Assembly: GCF_900215465.1 (NCBI RefSeq)
Contig: NZ_OBEH01000002.1
Span: 62,001-126,000 of the forward strand
Direction: 5' to 3'
DNA: 64,000 nucleotides
DNA from: Flagellimonas pacifica
Lineage (GTDB): Bacteria > Bacteroidota > Bacteroidia > Flavobacteriales > Flavobacteriaceae
Positions 1 to 7,060 of this stretch are shown in pieces. The translations under genes and the position numbers were made by a program. The notes beneath the pieces were generated by a model, which had not been told where the DNA came from, did no database searches, and worked only from the letters and a program-made list of their open reading frames with translations. The first letter of the stretch is position 1, and every line of letters begins with the position of its first letter.

Positions 1-19
1 TCTGACCAATTTAACAAAC

Positions 20-535
20 ATGAAAAACATAATTACAACAAGTATTTTTTTTCTCTTAGTAACTTTTGCAATGCATGCACAAGTAGATAGAAGTAGTTTT
101 AAAGTAGGTTTAAATGCTGGTATACCAGTTGGTGATGCTGCCGATGTTTCCAGTTTTAGTATTGGATTGGATGTCAATTATCATTGGGGTGTTTCCGAAT
201 TGTTTGATGTAGGTCTCGCCACTGGGTTTATTAACGCTTTTGGTGACACTGACACTTCTTCCGTTGGACCTGTGACCGTGCAAACAGAGTTTGAAGATTT
301 TCAGTTTTTACCTGTAGCAGCTTCGGTACGTATCTATCCAACCTACCATTTTAAGTTTGGAGTTGATGCTGGCTATGCCGTTGGTATAAGTGATGGTATG
401 GAAGGAGGGCTTTACTATAGGCCCATAGTGGGGTATAATATTACGGGAAATACAGAACTTAATGTTTCTTATATGGTTGTGGAGGATAATATTTCGTTTT
501 CTGTTGCAACTGTAGGAATTTTGTTTTTGTTCTAG
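20..535 (+). CDS. Outer-membrane beta-barrel protein
   Basis: Protein of 171 aa with an N-terminal Sec signal peptide (hydrophobic stretch at residues 5-18, cleavage after about Ala20) followed by alternating hydrophobic and glycine-rich strands, and ending in an aromatic residue (Phe). This is the typical layout of a small porin-family barrel (outer membrane beta-barrel superfamily) of about eight strands. A precise role cannot be read from sequence; members of this family in Bacteroidota are usually uncharacterised envelope proteins. It is followed at once by a strong rho-independent terminator, so it is the last gene of its transcript. Any upstream partner lies outside the window. Confidence 0.7.
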   Translation: MKNIITTSIFFLLVTFAMHAQVDRSSFKVGLNAGIPVGDAADVSSFSIGLDVNYHWGVSELFDVGLATGFINAFGDTDTSSVGPVTVQTEFEDFQFLPVAASVRIYPTYHFKFGVDAGYAVGISDGMEGGLYYRPIVGYNITGNTELNVSYMVVEDNISFSVATVGILFLF

Positions 536-557
536 ATTTAAAAACATAACACAAAAA

Positions 558-586
558 AGCAGGGAAGTCCCTGCTTTTTCTTTTTT
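558..586 (+). terminator. Rho-independent terminator
   Basis: Stem AGCAGGGA / TCCCTGCT with a two-base loop, followed by a T-rich tract (TTTTTCTTTTTT). It terminates the barrel gene ending at 535 and separates it from aroQ. Confidence 0.85.
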
Positions 587-609
587 ATAGATGTTGTATT
601 TTTATCCAT

Positions 610-1026
610 ATGAAATTAATGATTATCAACGGCCCCAATTTAAACCTCCTAGGAAAGCGAGAACCCGAGTTGTACGGAAGTATCACATTTGAGGATTATT
701 TTTTGCAATTACAGAAAAAATTCGAAGGAGTTGAATTAGAGTATTTTCAATCCAATATAGAAGGAGAACTTATAGACAAGATTCAGGAGGTTGGTTTCAC
801 CTATGATGGTATTGTATTAAATGCAGCGGCATATACACATACTTCGGTTGGTATTGGAGACGCGGTTAAAGGTATTGAGATCCCAGTGATTGAAGTTCAT
901 ATTTCCAACACCTTCAAAAGAGAAGATTTTAGACATATTTCCTATATATCCTCTGGTGCTAAAGGCGTAATTCTAGGTTTTGGTCTCCAAAGTTATGATT
1001 TGGCAATACAAAGCTTTATCAGCTAA
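610..1026 (+). CDS. aroQ: Type II 3-dehydroquinate dehydratase
   Basis: Converts 3-dehydroquinate to 3-dehydroshikimate, the third step of the shikimate pathway, in the cytoplasm. The 138-aa length is normal for the small dodecameric type II enzyme. The N-terminal motif NGPNLNLLGKREPELYG holds the catalytic Arg17 and Tyr22; substrate-binding Asn71 and His77 (NAAAYTHTS) and the catalytic His97 (VEVHISN type) are all present. The gene stands alone between a terminator and a convergent membrane-protein gene that overlaps its 3' end by 4 bases. No other aro gene is in the window. Confidence 0.95.
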   Translation: MKLMIINGPNLNLLGKREPELYGSITFEDYFLQLQKKFEGVELEYFQSNIEGELIDKIQEVGFTYDGIVLNAAAYTHTSVGIGDAVKGIEIPVIEVHISNTFKREDFRHISYISSGAKGVILGFGLQSYDLAIQSFIS

Positions 1027-1301
1027 GCTCCTTTTAAGTATTTCTTATCTGCGTAAAATGTCCCAAAGGGCAAAAGTGAGGCTATAAAAAGCACAATAAA
1101 ATGTTTGATACTCCATTTGTGTTTCCAGCAAACAATGATAGCAATAATCACATAAGCTATAAAAAGTCCGCCATGGGCATATCCCACAATCTTATTGGGT
1201 TCTAAAATATTGGCCCAATACTTTAAAGGCATAGTAAACCCAAATAACAGAAGATAGGATATTCCTTCTAAAATTGCCGTGGCTCTGAATAGTTTAAGCA
1301 C
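1023..1301 (-). CDS. DUF3817-family membrane protein
   Basis: Small 92-aa integral membrane protein with about three hydrophobic helices (residues 9-25, 43-60, 66-82). The N-terminal region (residue pattern LEGISYLLL, KYWA, VGYAHG) matches what is known of the DUF3817 family, whose function is unknown. It lies 8 bases downstream of lpdA on the same strand and may be co-transcribed with it. It converges with aroQ with a 4-base overlap. Confidence 0.75.
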   Translation of the reverse strand: MLKLFRATAILEGISYLLLFGFTMPLKYWANILEPNKIVGYAHGGLFIAYVIIAIIVCWKHKWSIKHFIVLFIASLLPFGTFYADKKYLKGA

Positions 1302-1309
1302 AATATAAA

Positions 1310-2701
1310 TTATAGGTGAATAACCTCGTCATACGCATCAGCTACAGCTTCCATGACCGCCTCACTCATTGTGGGGTGGGGGTGAACTGCTTTGAGTACT
1401 TCATGCCCAGTAGTTTCTAATTTTCTGGCAACCACGGCTTCAGCAATCATATCGGTAACACCTACACCGATCATGTGGCAACCCAACCATTCGCCATACT
1501 TGGCATCAAAGATTACTTTAACAAAGCCATCAGGGGTTCCAGAGGCCTTAGCTTTTCCACTAGCTGAGAATGGAAATTTGCCCACTTTAATATCATATCC
1601 TTGTTCTTTGGCCTGTTTTTCTGTGAGTCCAACAGATGCTACTTCTGGGACACAATAGGTACATCCAGGAATATTGCCATAATCCAAAGCTTCAACATGC
1701 ATTCCGGCTATTTTCTCTACACAAAGAATTCCTTCTGCGGAAGCAACGTGAGCCAAAGCCTGCCCTGGAGTAACATCTCCAATGGCATAATATCCGGGAA
1801 TGTTGGTTTGATAGTAATCGTTGACCAAAATTTTATCTCGATCTACTGCTATACCAACGTCTTCTAGTCCAATATTTTCAATATTGGTTTTGATACCCAC
1901 CGCTGAAAGTACAATATCAGCTTCCAATACCTCTTCTCCTTTGGATGTCTTAATCGTAGCTTTTACACCATCACCAGAGGTGTCAACATGGGTAACTTCT
2001 GCTGAGGTTTTGATTTTTACACCAGCTTTTTTGAAACTTCTTTCCAATTGTTTGGATACATCTTCATCTTCAACGGGAACAATATTGGGAAGATATTCAA
2101 CAACGGTAACTTCGGTGCCCATGGAATTGTAGAAATATGCAAACTCAATCCCAATCGCTCCGCTTCCCACAACAATCATTTTTTTGGGCTGCTTTTCCAA
2201 TGACATTGCCTCGCGATAGCCAATTACCTTTTTACCATCCTGAGGTAGACTTGGTAATTCACGACTTCTTGCACCGGTGGCAATAATAATATGATTTGCG
2301 GTATATTCAGCTGGATCACCATGCTCACCCTTTACTACTACTTTTTTACCAGGTTGTACCTTTCCATAACCGTTTAAAACCTCGATTTTGTTTTTTTTCA
2401 TCAAAAACTGAATGCCCTTACTCATTCCATCTGCAACACCTCGGCTTCTTTTTACAACTGCATCAAAGTCATGCTCTACTTTTTTTGCACTCAATCCGTA
2501 GTCTTCTGCATGTTTTAAGTATTCAAAAACCTGAGCGGACTTTAAAAGCGCTTTGGTTGGGATGCAACCCCAATTAAGACAGACGCCTCCTAAACTTTCC
2601 TTTTCTACAATAGCTGTTTTGAATCCAAGTTGTGCAGCCCTAATTGCTGTTACATATCCGCCAGGACCACTACCCAAAACAATTACATCGAAGTTGCTCA
2701 T
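1310..2701 (-). CDS. lpdA: Dihydrolipoyl dehydrogenase (E3)
   Basis: FAD-dependent enzyme that reoxidises dihydrolipoamide with NAD+ as the E3 subunit of pyruvate, 2-oxoglutarate and branched-chain keto-acid dehydrogenase complexes and of the glycine cleavage system. The 463 aa contain the FAD-binding GSGPGG near residue 10, the redox disulphide in GGVCLNWGC (Cys41, Cys46), a second Rossmann motif (VGSGAIGIEFA) for NAD, and the C-terminal HPHPTMSEA motif with the catalytic His. It is complete and of normal length. gcvT, another glycine-cleavage component, lies about 60 kb away in the window, so the two are not an operon. Confidence 0.96.
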   Translation of the reverse strand: MSNFDVIVLGSGPGGYVTAIRAAQLGFKTAIVEKESLGGVCLNWGCIPTKALLKSAQVFEYLKHAEDYGLSAKKVEHDFDAVVKRSRGVADGMSKGIQFLMKKNKIEVLNGYGKVQPGKKVVVKGEHGDPAEYTANHIIIATGARSRELPSLPQDGKKVIGYREAMSLEKQPKKMIVVGSGAIGIEFAYFYNSMGTEVTVVEYLPNIVPVEDEDVSKQLERSFKKAGVKIKTSAEVTHVDTSGDGVKATIKTSKGEEVLEADIVLSAVGIKTNIENIGLEDVGIAVDRDKILVNDYYQTNIPGYYAIGDVTPGQALAHVASAEGILCVEKIAGMHVEALDYGNIPGCTYCVPEVASVGLTEKQAKEQGYDIKVGKFPFSASGKAKASGTPDGFVKVIFDAKYGEWLGCHMIGVGVTDMIAEAVVARKLETTGHEVLKAVHPHPTMSEAVMEAVADAYDEVIHL

Positions 2702-2734
2702 TAGTTTTTGATTTTAGATGTTAAAAATGAAGTG

Positions 2735-2766
2735 CAAAAGTACGCAATTCAATGGCCAATTACCAA
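2735..2766 (-). promoter_or_regulatory. Bacteroidota housekeeping promoter for lpdA
   Basis: On the minus strand, TTG (2766-2764) and TACTTTTG (2742-2735, matching TAnnTTTG) are separated by 21 bases, the known spacing of the Bacteroidota primary sigma factor. The predicted transcript starts near 2728, about 27 bases before the lpdA ATG. Confidence 0.65.
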
Positions 2767-2773
2767 GGTTTGG

Positions 2774-3313
2774 TTATGCAGAATTAGAATTACCAAACAT
2801 CTTTTTGTTGAAATCAGTCGAACCCCCTTTAGGAATGGATAAGGATGCCCAATCGTTCCCCTTGATCATTCGGCCTACGAATGCAATTTGCCCTACATGA
2901 CTTGCATAATGGGCTAATTGCCGGTTAACGGCTTCAACAATAGTGTGTTCCTCTGACCTAATTTTGATTTTTGTATTGAAATTTGATGCATTGATATTGT
3001 TCAGAGCTTCAAACAGGCATTTCCATCCTTTTTCCCAAGCGGCAAGCATTTCAGTTTTGGATTGGTATTCACCTTCAAACTCGGTTTCCCGGTTACGCCA
3101 TGACTTTTCCCCGTCTTCAGTCAGAAAATTGGTCCATCTGCTCAGCATATTGCCAACCATATGTTTCACGATAATAGCAATAGAATTATCGGTCTCTTTG
3201 TATTTCCATTGGATTTCATCTTCTGAAAGTTGAGCAAAAGTTTTATCACCCATCTTTTTATAGCGGTGAAATTCGAAAATGGCACTTTTAAGGTAGTTTT
3301 CGTGAAAATTCAT
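2774..3313 (-). CDS. DUF1572 (DinB superfamily) protein
   Basis: Protein of 179 aa matching the DUF1572 branch of the DinB/YfiT four-helix-bundle superfamily. Histidines in the first helices (VKHMVGN) and in the last ([11 protein letters not shown]) are placed as in the metal-binding triad. DinB-like proteins often act as thiol-dependent S-transferases (for example with bacillithiol), but the substrate here is unknown. The start codon overlaps the msrB stop by 4 bases (ATGA type), so the two are translationally coupled. That coupling hints at a role in redox or thiol repair, which is inference only. Confidence 0.8.
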   Translation of the reverse strand: MNFHENYLKSAIFEFHRYKKMGDKTFAQLSEDEIQWKYKETDNSIAIIVKHMVGNMLSRWTNFLTEDGEKSWRNRETEFEGEYQSKTEMLAAWEKGWKCLFEALNNINASNFNTKIKIRSEEHTIVEAVNRQLAHYASHVGQIAFVGRMIKGNDWASLSIPKGGSTDFNKKMFGNSNSA

Positions 3314-3717
3314 TCTTTGTCTGGGTTAAATCCTATACTTACCGAGTTGATACAATATCGTTGGCCGGTAGTTTCCTTTGGCCCATCATTAAATACATGT
3401 CCCAAATGACCACCACAATTGGCACAGACGGTTTCCGTGCGAATCATTCCGTGTGAAGTATCCCTTATATATTCAATTGCTCCTTCAATAGCTTGGTCAA
3501 AAGACGGCCAACCACAACCACTTTCAAATTTGTGATCACTTTTAAAGAGTTTGGAATTACAGGCCTTACAATGATAATCGCCATCCTCAAAATGTAGATT
3601 GAACTGACCAGTATTAGGTCTTTCGGTACCTTTTTGGCGAAGCACAAAATATTCTTCCGGAGAAAGTTCCTTTTTCCACTCGGATTCCGTTTTCTCTAAA
3701 TCATATTTTTTTTGCAT
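3310..3717 (-). CDS. msrB: Peptide-methionine (R)-S-oxide reductase, cytoplasmic
   Basis: Reduces the R epimer of methionine sulfoxide in proteins. The 135-aa protein has no signal peptide. It carries two zinc CxxC pairs (CKAC near residue 53 and CANC near 98), the catalytic Cys in RYCIN and the likely resolving Cys in the SGCGWPSF loop, so thioredoxin recycling is expected. It follows a second, lipoprotein MsrB 14 bases upstream on the same strand and overlaps the downstream DUF1572 gene, giving an operon lipoprotein MsrB - MsrB - DUF1572. Reading starts at the ATG at 3717. Confidence 0.93.
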   Translation of the reverse strand: MQKKYDLEKTESEWKKELSPEEYFVLRQKGTERPNTGQFNLHFEDGDYHCKACNSKLFKSDHKFESGCGWPSFDQAIEGAIEYIRDTSHGMIRTETVCANCGGHLGHVFNDGPKETTGQRYCINSVSIGFNPDKE

Positions 3718-3731
3718 CTATGTTCGTTTAA

Positions 3732-4226
3732 TTATTTGGAATCTGGAACAAAGTCCAATGCTGCCCCATTAATACAGTGTCTTTTACCTGTTGTCTTTCT
3801 TGGCCCGTCATTAAAAACATGTCCTAAATGCCCACCGCAGGTGGCACAATGTTCTTCAGTTCTTGCATAGCCAATTTTGTAATCTACATCATAGGCCACA
3901 TTACCCTTTATTTCCCGATCAAAGCTTGGCCATCCGGTACCAGAAGTGTATTTATTCTCACTTCTGAAAAGTGGCGTTGCACATCCCGCGCAGATGTAGG
4001 TGCCCTTTTCTTTATTGGTTAATAGTTCGCTGGTAAAAGCATTCTCGGTTGCTGCTTTTCTCAAAACATAATATTCAATATCGGTCAGCTCTGCCCTCCA
4101 CTCAGCATCTGTTTTTGTAATGGCATATGCAGCCTCTTCTTTTTCCTTTATTTCTTTTTTCCCTTCCTGCGATATACCCTTGCATCCCGAGAGGATTAGA
4201 ACTATAAAAAGCAATTTTTTTCCCAT
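3732..4226 (-). CDS. msrB: Lipoprotein MsrB (periplasmic methionine sulfoxide reductase)
   Basis: A second MsrB, 164 aa, with an N-terminal lipoprotein signal (LILSGC, lipid Cys near residue 15) and a charged Lys/Glu linker before the MsrB domain. It should therefore be anchored in the periplasm or outer membrane and repair oxidised envelope proteins. Zinc pairs CAGC and CATC and the catalytic Cys (RHCING) are present. The position of the resolving Cys in its downstream partner is Thr here (SGTGWPSF), so recycling must differ from that of the cytoplasmic copy. First gene of the three-gene msr operon. Confidence 0.9.
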   Translation of the reverse strand: MGKKLLFIVLILSGCKGISQEGKKEIKEKEEAAYAITKTDAEWRAELTDIEYYVLRKAATENAFTSELLTNKEKGTYICAGCATPLFRSENKYTSGTGWPSFDREIKGNVAYDVDYKIGYARTEEHCATCGGHLGHVFNDGPRKTTGKRHCINGAALDFVPDSK

Positions 4227-4278
4227 TTCTTTCTTTTTCTAAGTAGACGTTGTTTTAGGAGCTTCCTTTCAAAAGCAT

Positions 4279-4310
4279 AAAAAAACCTGCCATGTTATCT
4301 GGCAGGTTTT
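4279..4310 (-). terminator. Rho-independent terminator
   Basis: Stem AACCTGCCA / TGGCAGGTT with a seven-base loop, flanked by A-runs and T-runs, so it can work in both directions. On the minus strand it ends the transcript of the collagen-like lipoprotein gene ending at 4334. Confidence 0.85.
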
Positions 4311-4333
4311 TAAGATAATACTTTTTTGGAGTA

Positions 4334-4912
4334 TTAATTCCCTTCAATTTTATGAATCTGATTTTCCTCAATTCCTAGGGCGGACATAACGTTTGATAGT
4401 TTGGATGTATCCATTTTGGATGATTCTGCAAATTCACTTGGAACAAAAACAATTCTAAAGGATTGATTGTCGGTGAAGTCAGTGCTTAGTGCGGATAGGT
4501 CAAAATTTCCGTCGATGAAAAGTTCCACATCCACAAAAGTATGGGCCATTACATATTGTATAGTACCCTCGGGAAGGAAGAAACTCTGTGGAATCTGACT
4601 CCAGGTATCGGCTGTACTGCCATCTTCCAAATCTACTGTTCCGTCAAACCTGTATACTAAAACAGCATCAGATTCAAATACTTCAAAGTCGGTAACATCA
4701 CTGAATGTAATCAAGGCATTGAAAATATTACCGTCCGCATCATAGTCAAAATTAACATTGTCCACTTCTACAACCTGTCCTTGAATACCATCTTTACCAT
4801 CTACTCCGTCCCTTCCATCTAGTCCATCAAAACCTGGAGGGCCTTCTGGGCCTTCGCAAGATACTGTGAACAAAACAAGGAAGATGCCGATAATTGTACT
4901 GAATTTATTCAT
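4334..4912 (-). CDS. Collagen-like triple-repeat lipoprotein
   Basis: Putative surface lipoprotein of 192 aa from the ATG at 4912. That start gives a clean signal peptide (MNKFSTIIG..., lipobox TVSC); an upstream ATG at 4972 would bury it. Directly after the lipidated Cys come eight uninterrupted Gly-X-Y triplets (GPE GPP GFD GLD GRD GVD GKD GIQ), a collagen-like stalk. The remaining 150 residues are acidic and beta-rich, with no family I recognise. The stalk probably trimerises the protein and projects the C-terminal domain from the membrane. Monocistronic, with a terminator downstream. Confidence 0.75.
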   Translation of the reverse strand: MNKFSTIIGIFLVLFTVSCEGPEGPPGFDGLDGRDGVDGKDGIQGQVVEVDNVNFDYDADGNIFNALITFSDVTDFEVFESDAVLVYRFDGTVDLEDGSTADTWSQIPQSFFLPEGTIQYVMAHTFVDVELFIDGNFDLSALSTDFTDNQSFRIVFVPSEFAESSKMDTSKLSNVMSALGIEENQIHKIEGN

Positions 4913-5071
4913 GATTTTTGATTTTTGATTTGTGTTCATTTCATTTGTTTCACAGTCAAAATCAAAAAGCATTCCATTTTTGTCAGGACCTTGTTTTATT
5001 TTGTAAACTGAACCCTCAAATCGGATTCTTGGGCAAAGATGTGTAATATTGCATCAGTTAAACCCGCTTTT

Positions 5072-6967
5072 ATGTCCAAGGTAGTTGTCCATAGCTTTTT
5101 TACAGAATTTGATATCAATCTTTTTAAGGCTGGAAAACACTTTAGGCTTTATAATAAACTTGGAGCTCATTTAACTGAGGTGGATGGGGTAAAGGGTACT
5201 TATTTTGCAGTTTGGGCCCCTTCTGCCAAATCTGTTTCCGTTATTGGGGATTTTAATTTTTGGAAAGGCGAAGACCACCAACTGAATGTCAGATGGGATG
5301 AAAGTGGTATTTGGGAGGGTTTTGTTCCAGGTGTGGACAAAGGAACCAAATATAAATACAAGATTAATTCACATAATAATGATGTTTGGACGGAAAAAGC
5401 AGACCCTTTTGGAAGATTGTGTGAGCAACCTCCTAAAACTGCTTCGGTAGTTTGGGATGCTCCGCATTCTTGGAAGGATAAAAAATGGATGGATACCCGT
5501 GAGCAGAAAAATGGATTGGATAAGCCTTATTCTGTTTATGAAGTGCATTTAGGATCTTGGAAGAAAAAAAATGGCTGGGAATCACTTTCCTACGTGGAAA
5601 TGGCCGATGAGTTGGTTAGCTATGTAAATGAAATGGGATTCACCCATGTTGAGCTCATGCCTATTATGGAATATCCTTACGATCCTTCTTGGGGATATCA
5701 ATTGACTGGTTATTTTGCACCTACTTCGCGTTTTGGTAAACCAGAGGACTTTAAACTGCTTGTAGATAAATTTCATCAAAAAGGAATTGGGGTGATTTTG
5801 GATTGGGTTCCTTCCCATTTTCCTGAGGATGCCCATGGTCTTGGTTTTTTTGATGGATCCCATTTATATGAGCACCCGGATAGAAGAAGAGGATATCATC
5901 CGGATTGGAAAAGCTTGATTTTTAACTACGGGAGAAATGAGGTTAGAGCATTCCTGATTAGCAATGCAATTTTTTGGTTGGATCAATTTCATGTGGATGG
6001 ACTCAGGGTAGATGCTGTTGCATCTATGCTATACTTGGATTATTCAAGAGAGGAAGGGGAGTGGGAACCCAATATATATGGGAATAATGAGAACTTGGAA
6101 GCCATTTCCTTTTTAAAGGAAATGAACCAAGAGGTTTATGCCAGTTTTAAAGGAGTACAGACCATCGCAGAAGAATCCACCGCTTTTTCTGGGGTTACCA
6201 AGCCTGTAGATCTTGGAGGCCTTGGTTTTGGTATGAAATGGATGATGGGATGGATGCACGATACCCTTGAGTTCTTTAAAAAAGAACCAATCCACAGATC
6301 TTATGACCTGAACAATATTACTTTTAGTTTAACATATGCCTTTACCGAAAACTTTATGCTGCCTTTTTCACATGATGAGGTGGTTTATGGAAAACGTTCC
6401 TTATTGTATAGAATGCCAGGAGATGAATGGCAGCGTTTTGCAAATTTGAGGTTGCTTTTTGGTTATATGTTTACCCATCCGGGAGGAAACTTACTTTTTA
6501 TGGGTGGGGAATTTGGGCAATCTTCGGAATGGAATTTTGAAGAAAGCTTGGATTGGCACTTAACCCAATTTGATTTTCATTCTGGAATTCAGGAAGTAAT
6601 CAAAGATTTGAATAGAGTATATAAAGGAAATCCTGCCTTGTATGAAAAGCAATTTGCCCCGGAAGGTTTTGATTGGATTGAGTACAATGATCAAGAAAAT
6701 ACGGTGGTCACTTATATTAGAAAAGGCTTGGATCCAAAGGATGATTTGATTGTGGCATGTAATTTTACTCCTGTACAAAGGGAGAATTATAGAGTAGGTG
6801 TCCCTAAAACCAACCAGCTAAAGTTGATTTTTAACAGTGATGACACCAAATATTCTGGTAGCGGGTCGGGCAAGAAAACCCTAAAACCCGCTGCAACCGC
6901 ATGGAACGGACATAAACAGTCTGTGGTAATGACACTTCCGCCATTGGGAATAGTAGTTTACAAGTAG
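5072..6967 (+). CDS. glgB: 1,4-alpha-glucan branching enzyme
   Basis: GH13 enzyme that makes alpha-1,6 branches in glycogen. I start at the ATG at 5072 (MSKVVVHSFF), giving 631 aa, because residues before it look non-conserved. It has an N-terminal CBM48 domain (about residues 20-110), the GH13 barrel (about 150-500) with nucleophile Asp314 (GLRVDAVASM), acid/base Glu367 (IAEEST) and Asp435 (SHDEV), and a C-terminal beta-sandwich. The 53- and 121-residue spacing of these acids equals that in E. coli GlgB. A GH31 alpha-glucosidase follows 93 bases downstream, but glgA and glgC are not nearby. Confidence 0.95.
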   Translation: MSKVVVHSFFTEFDINLFKAGKHFRLYNKLGAHLTEVDGVKGTYFAVWAPSAKSVSVIGDFNFWKGEDHQLNVRWDESGIWEGFVPGVDKGTKYKYKINSHNNDVWTEKADPFGRLCEQPPKTASVVWDAPHSWKDKKWMDTREQKNGLDKPYSVYEVHLGSWKKKNGWESLSYVEMADELVSYVNEMGFTHVELMPIMEYPYDPSWGYQLTGYFAPTSRFGKPEDFKLLVDKFHQKGIGVILDWVPSHFPEDAHGLGFFDGSHLYEHPDRRRGYHPDWKSLIFNYGRNEVRAFLISNAIFWLDQFHVDGLRVDAVASMLYLDYSREEGEWEPNIYGNNENLEAISFLKEMNQEVYASFKGVQTIAEESTAFSGVTKPVDLGGLGFGMKWMMGWMHDTLEFFKKEPIHRSYDLNNITFSLTYAFTENFMLPFSHDEVVYGKRSLLYRMPGDEWQRFANLRLLFGYMFTHPGGNLLFMGGEFGQSSEWNFEESLDWHLTQFDFHSGIQEVIKDLNRVYKGNPALYEKQFAPEGFDWIEYNDQENTVVTYIRKGLDPKDDLIVACNFTPVQRENYRVGVPKTNQLKLIFNSDDTKYSGSGSGKKTLKPAATAWNGHKQSVVMTLPPLGIVVYK

Positions 6968-7060
6968 CAGAACCACTAAAACGTTGTAGTGAATATGTTG
7001 GTAACATCTTTTTAATTTCTCACCCTAAAGCCTTTCTTTTGTCAGACTTAATCAACCAAT

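Noticed and set aside
1392-2577. Several plus-strand reading frames of 88-103 codons
   Set aside because: They lie opposite lpdA, which has full motif support; they are shadow frames.
2744-2757. Sigma-54-like GG-N10-GC on the minus strand before lpdA
   Set aside because: A housekeeping TTG-N21-TACTTTTG promoter overlaps it and explains transcription. The match shows how easily GG-N10-GC arises by chance.
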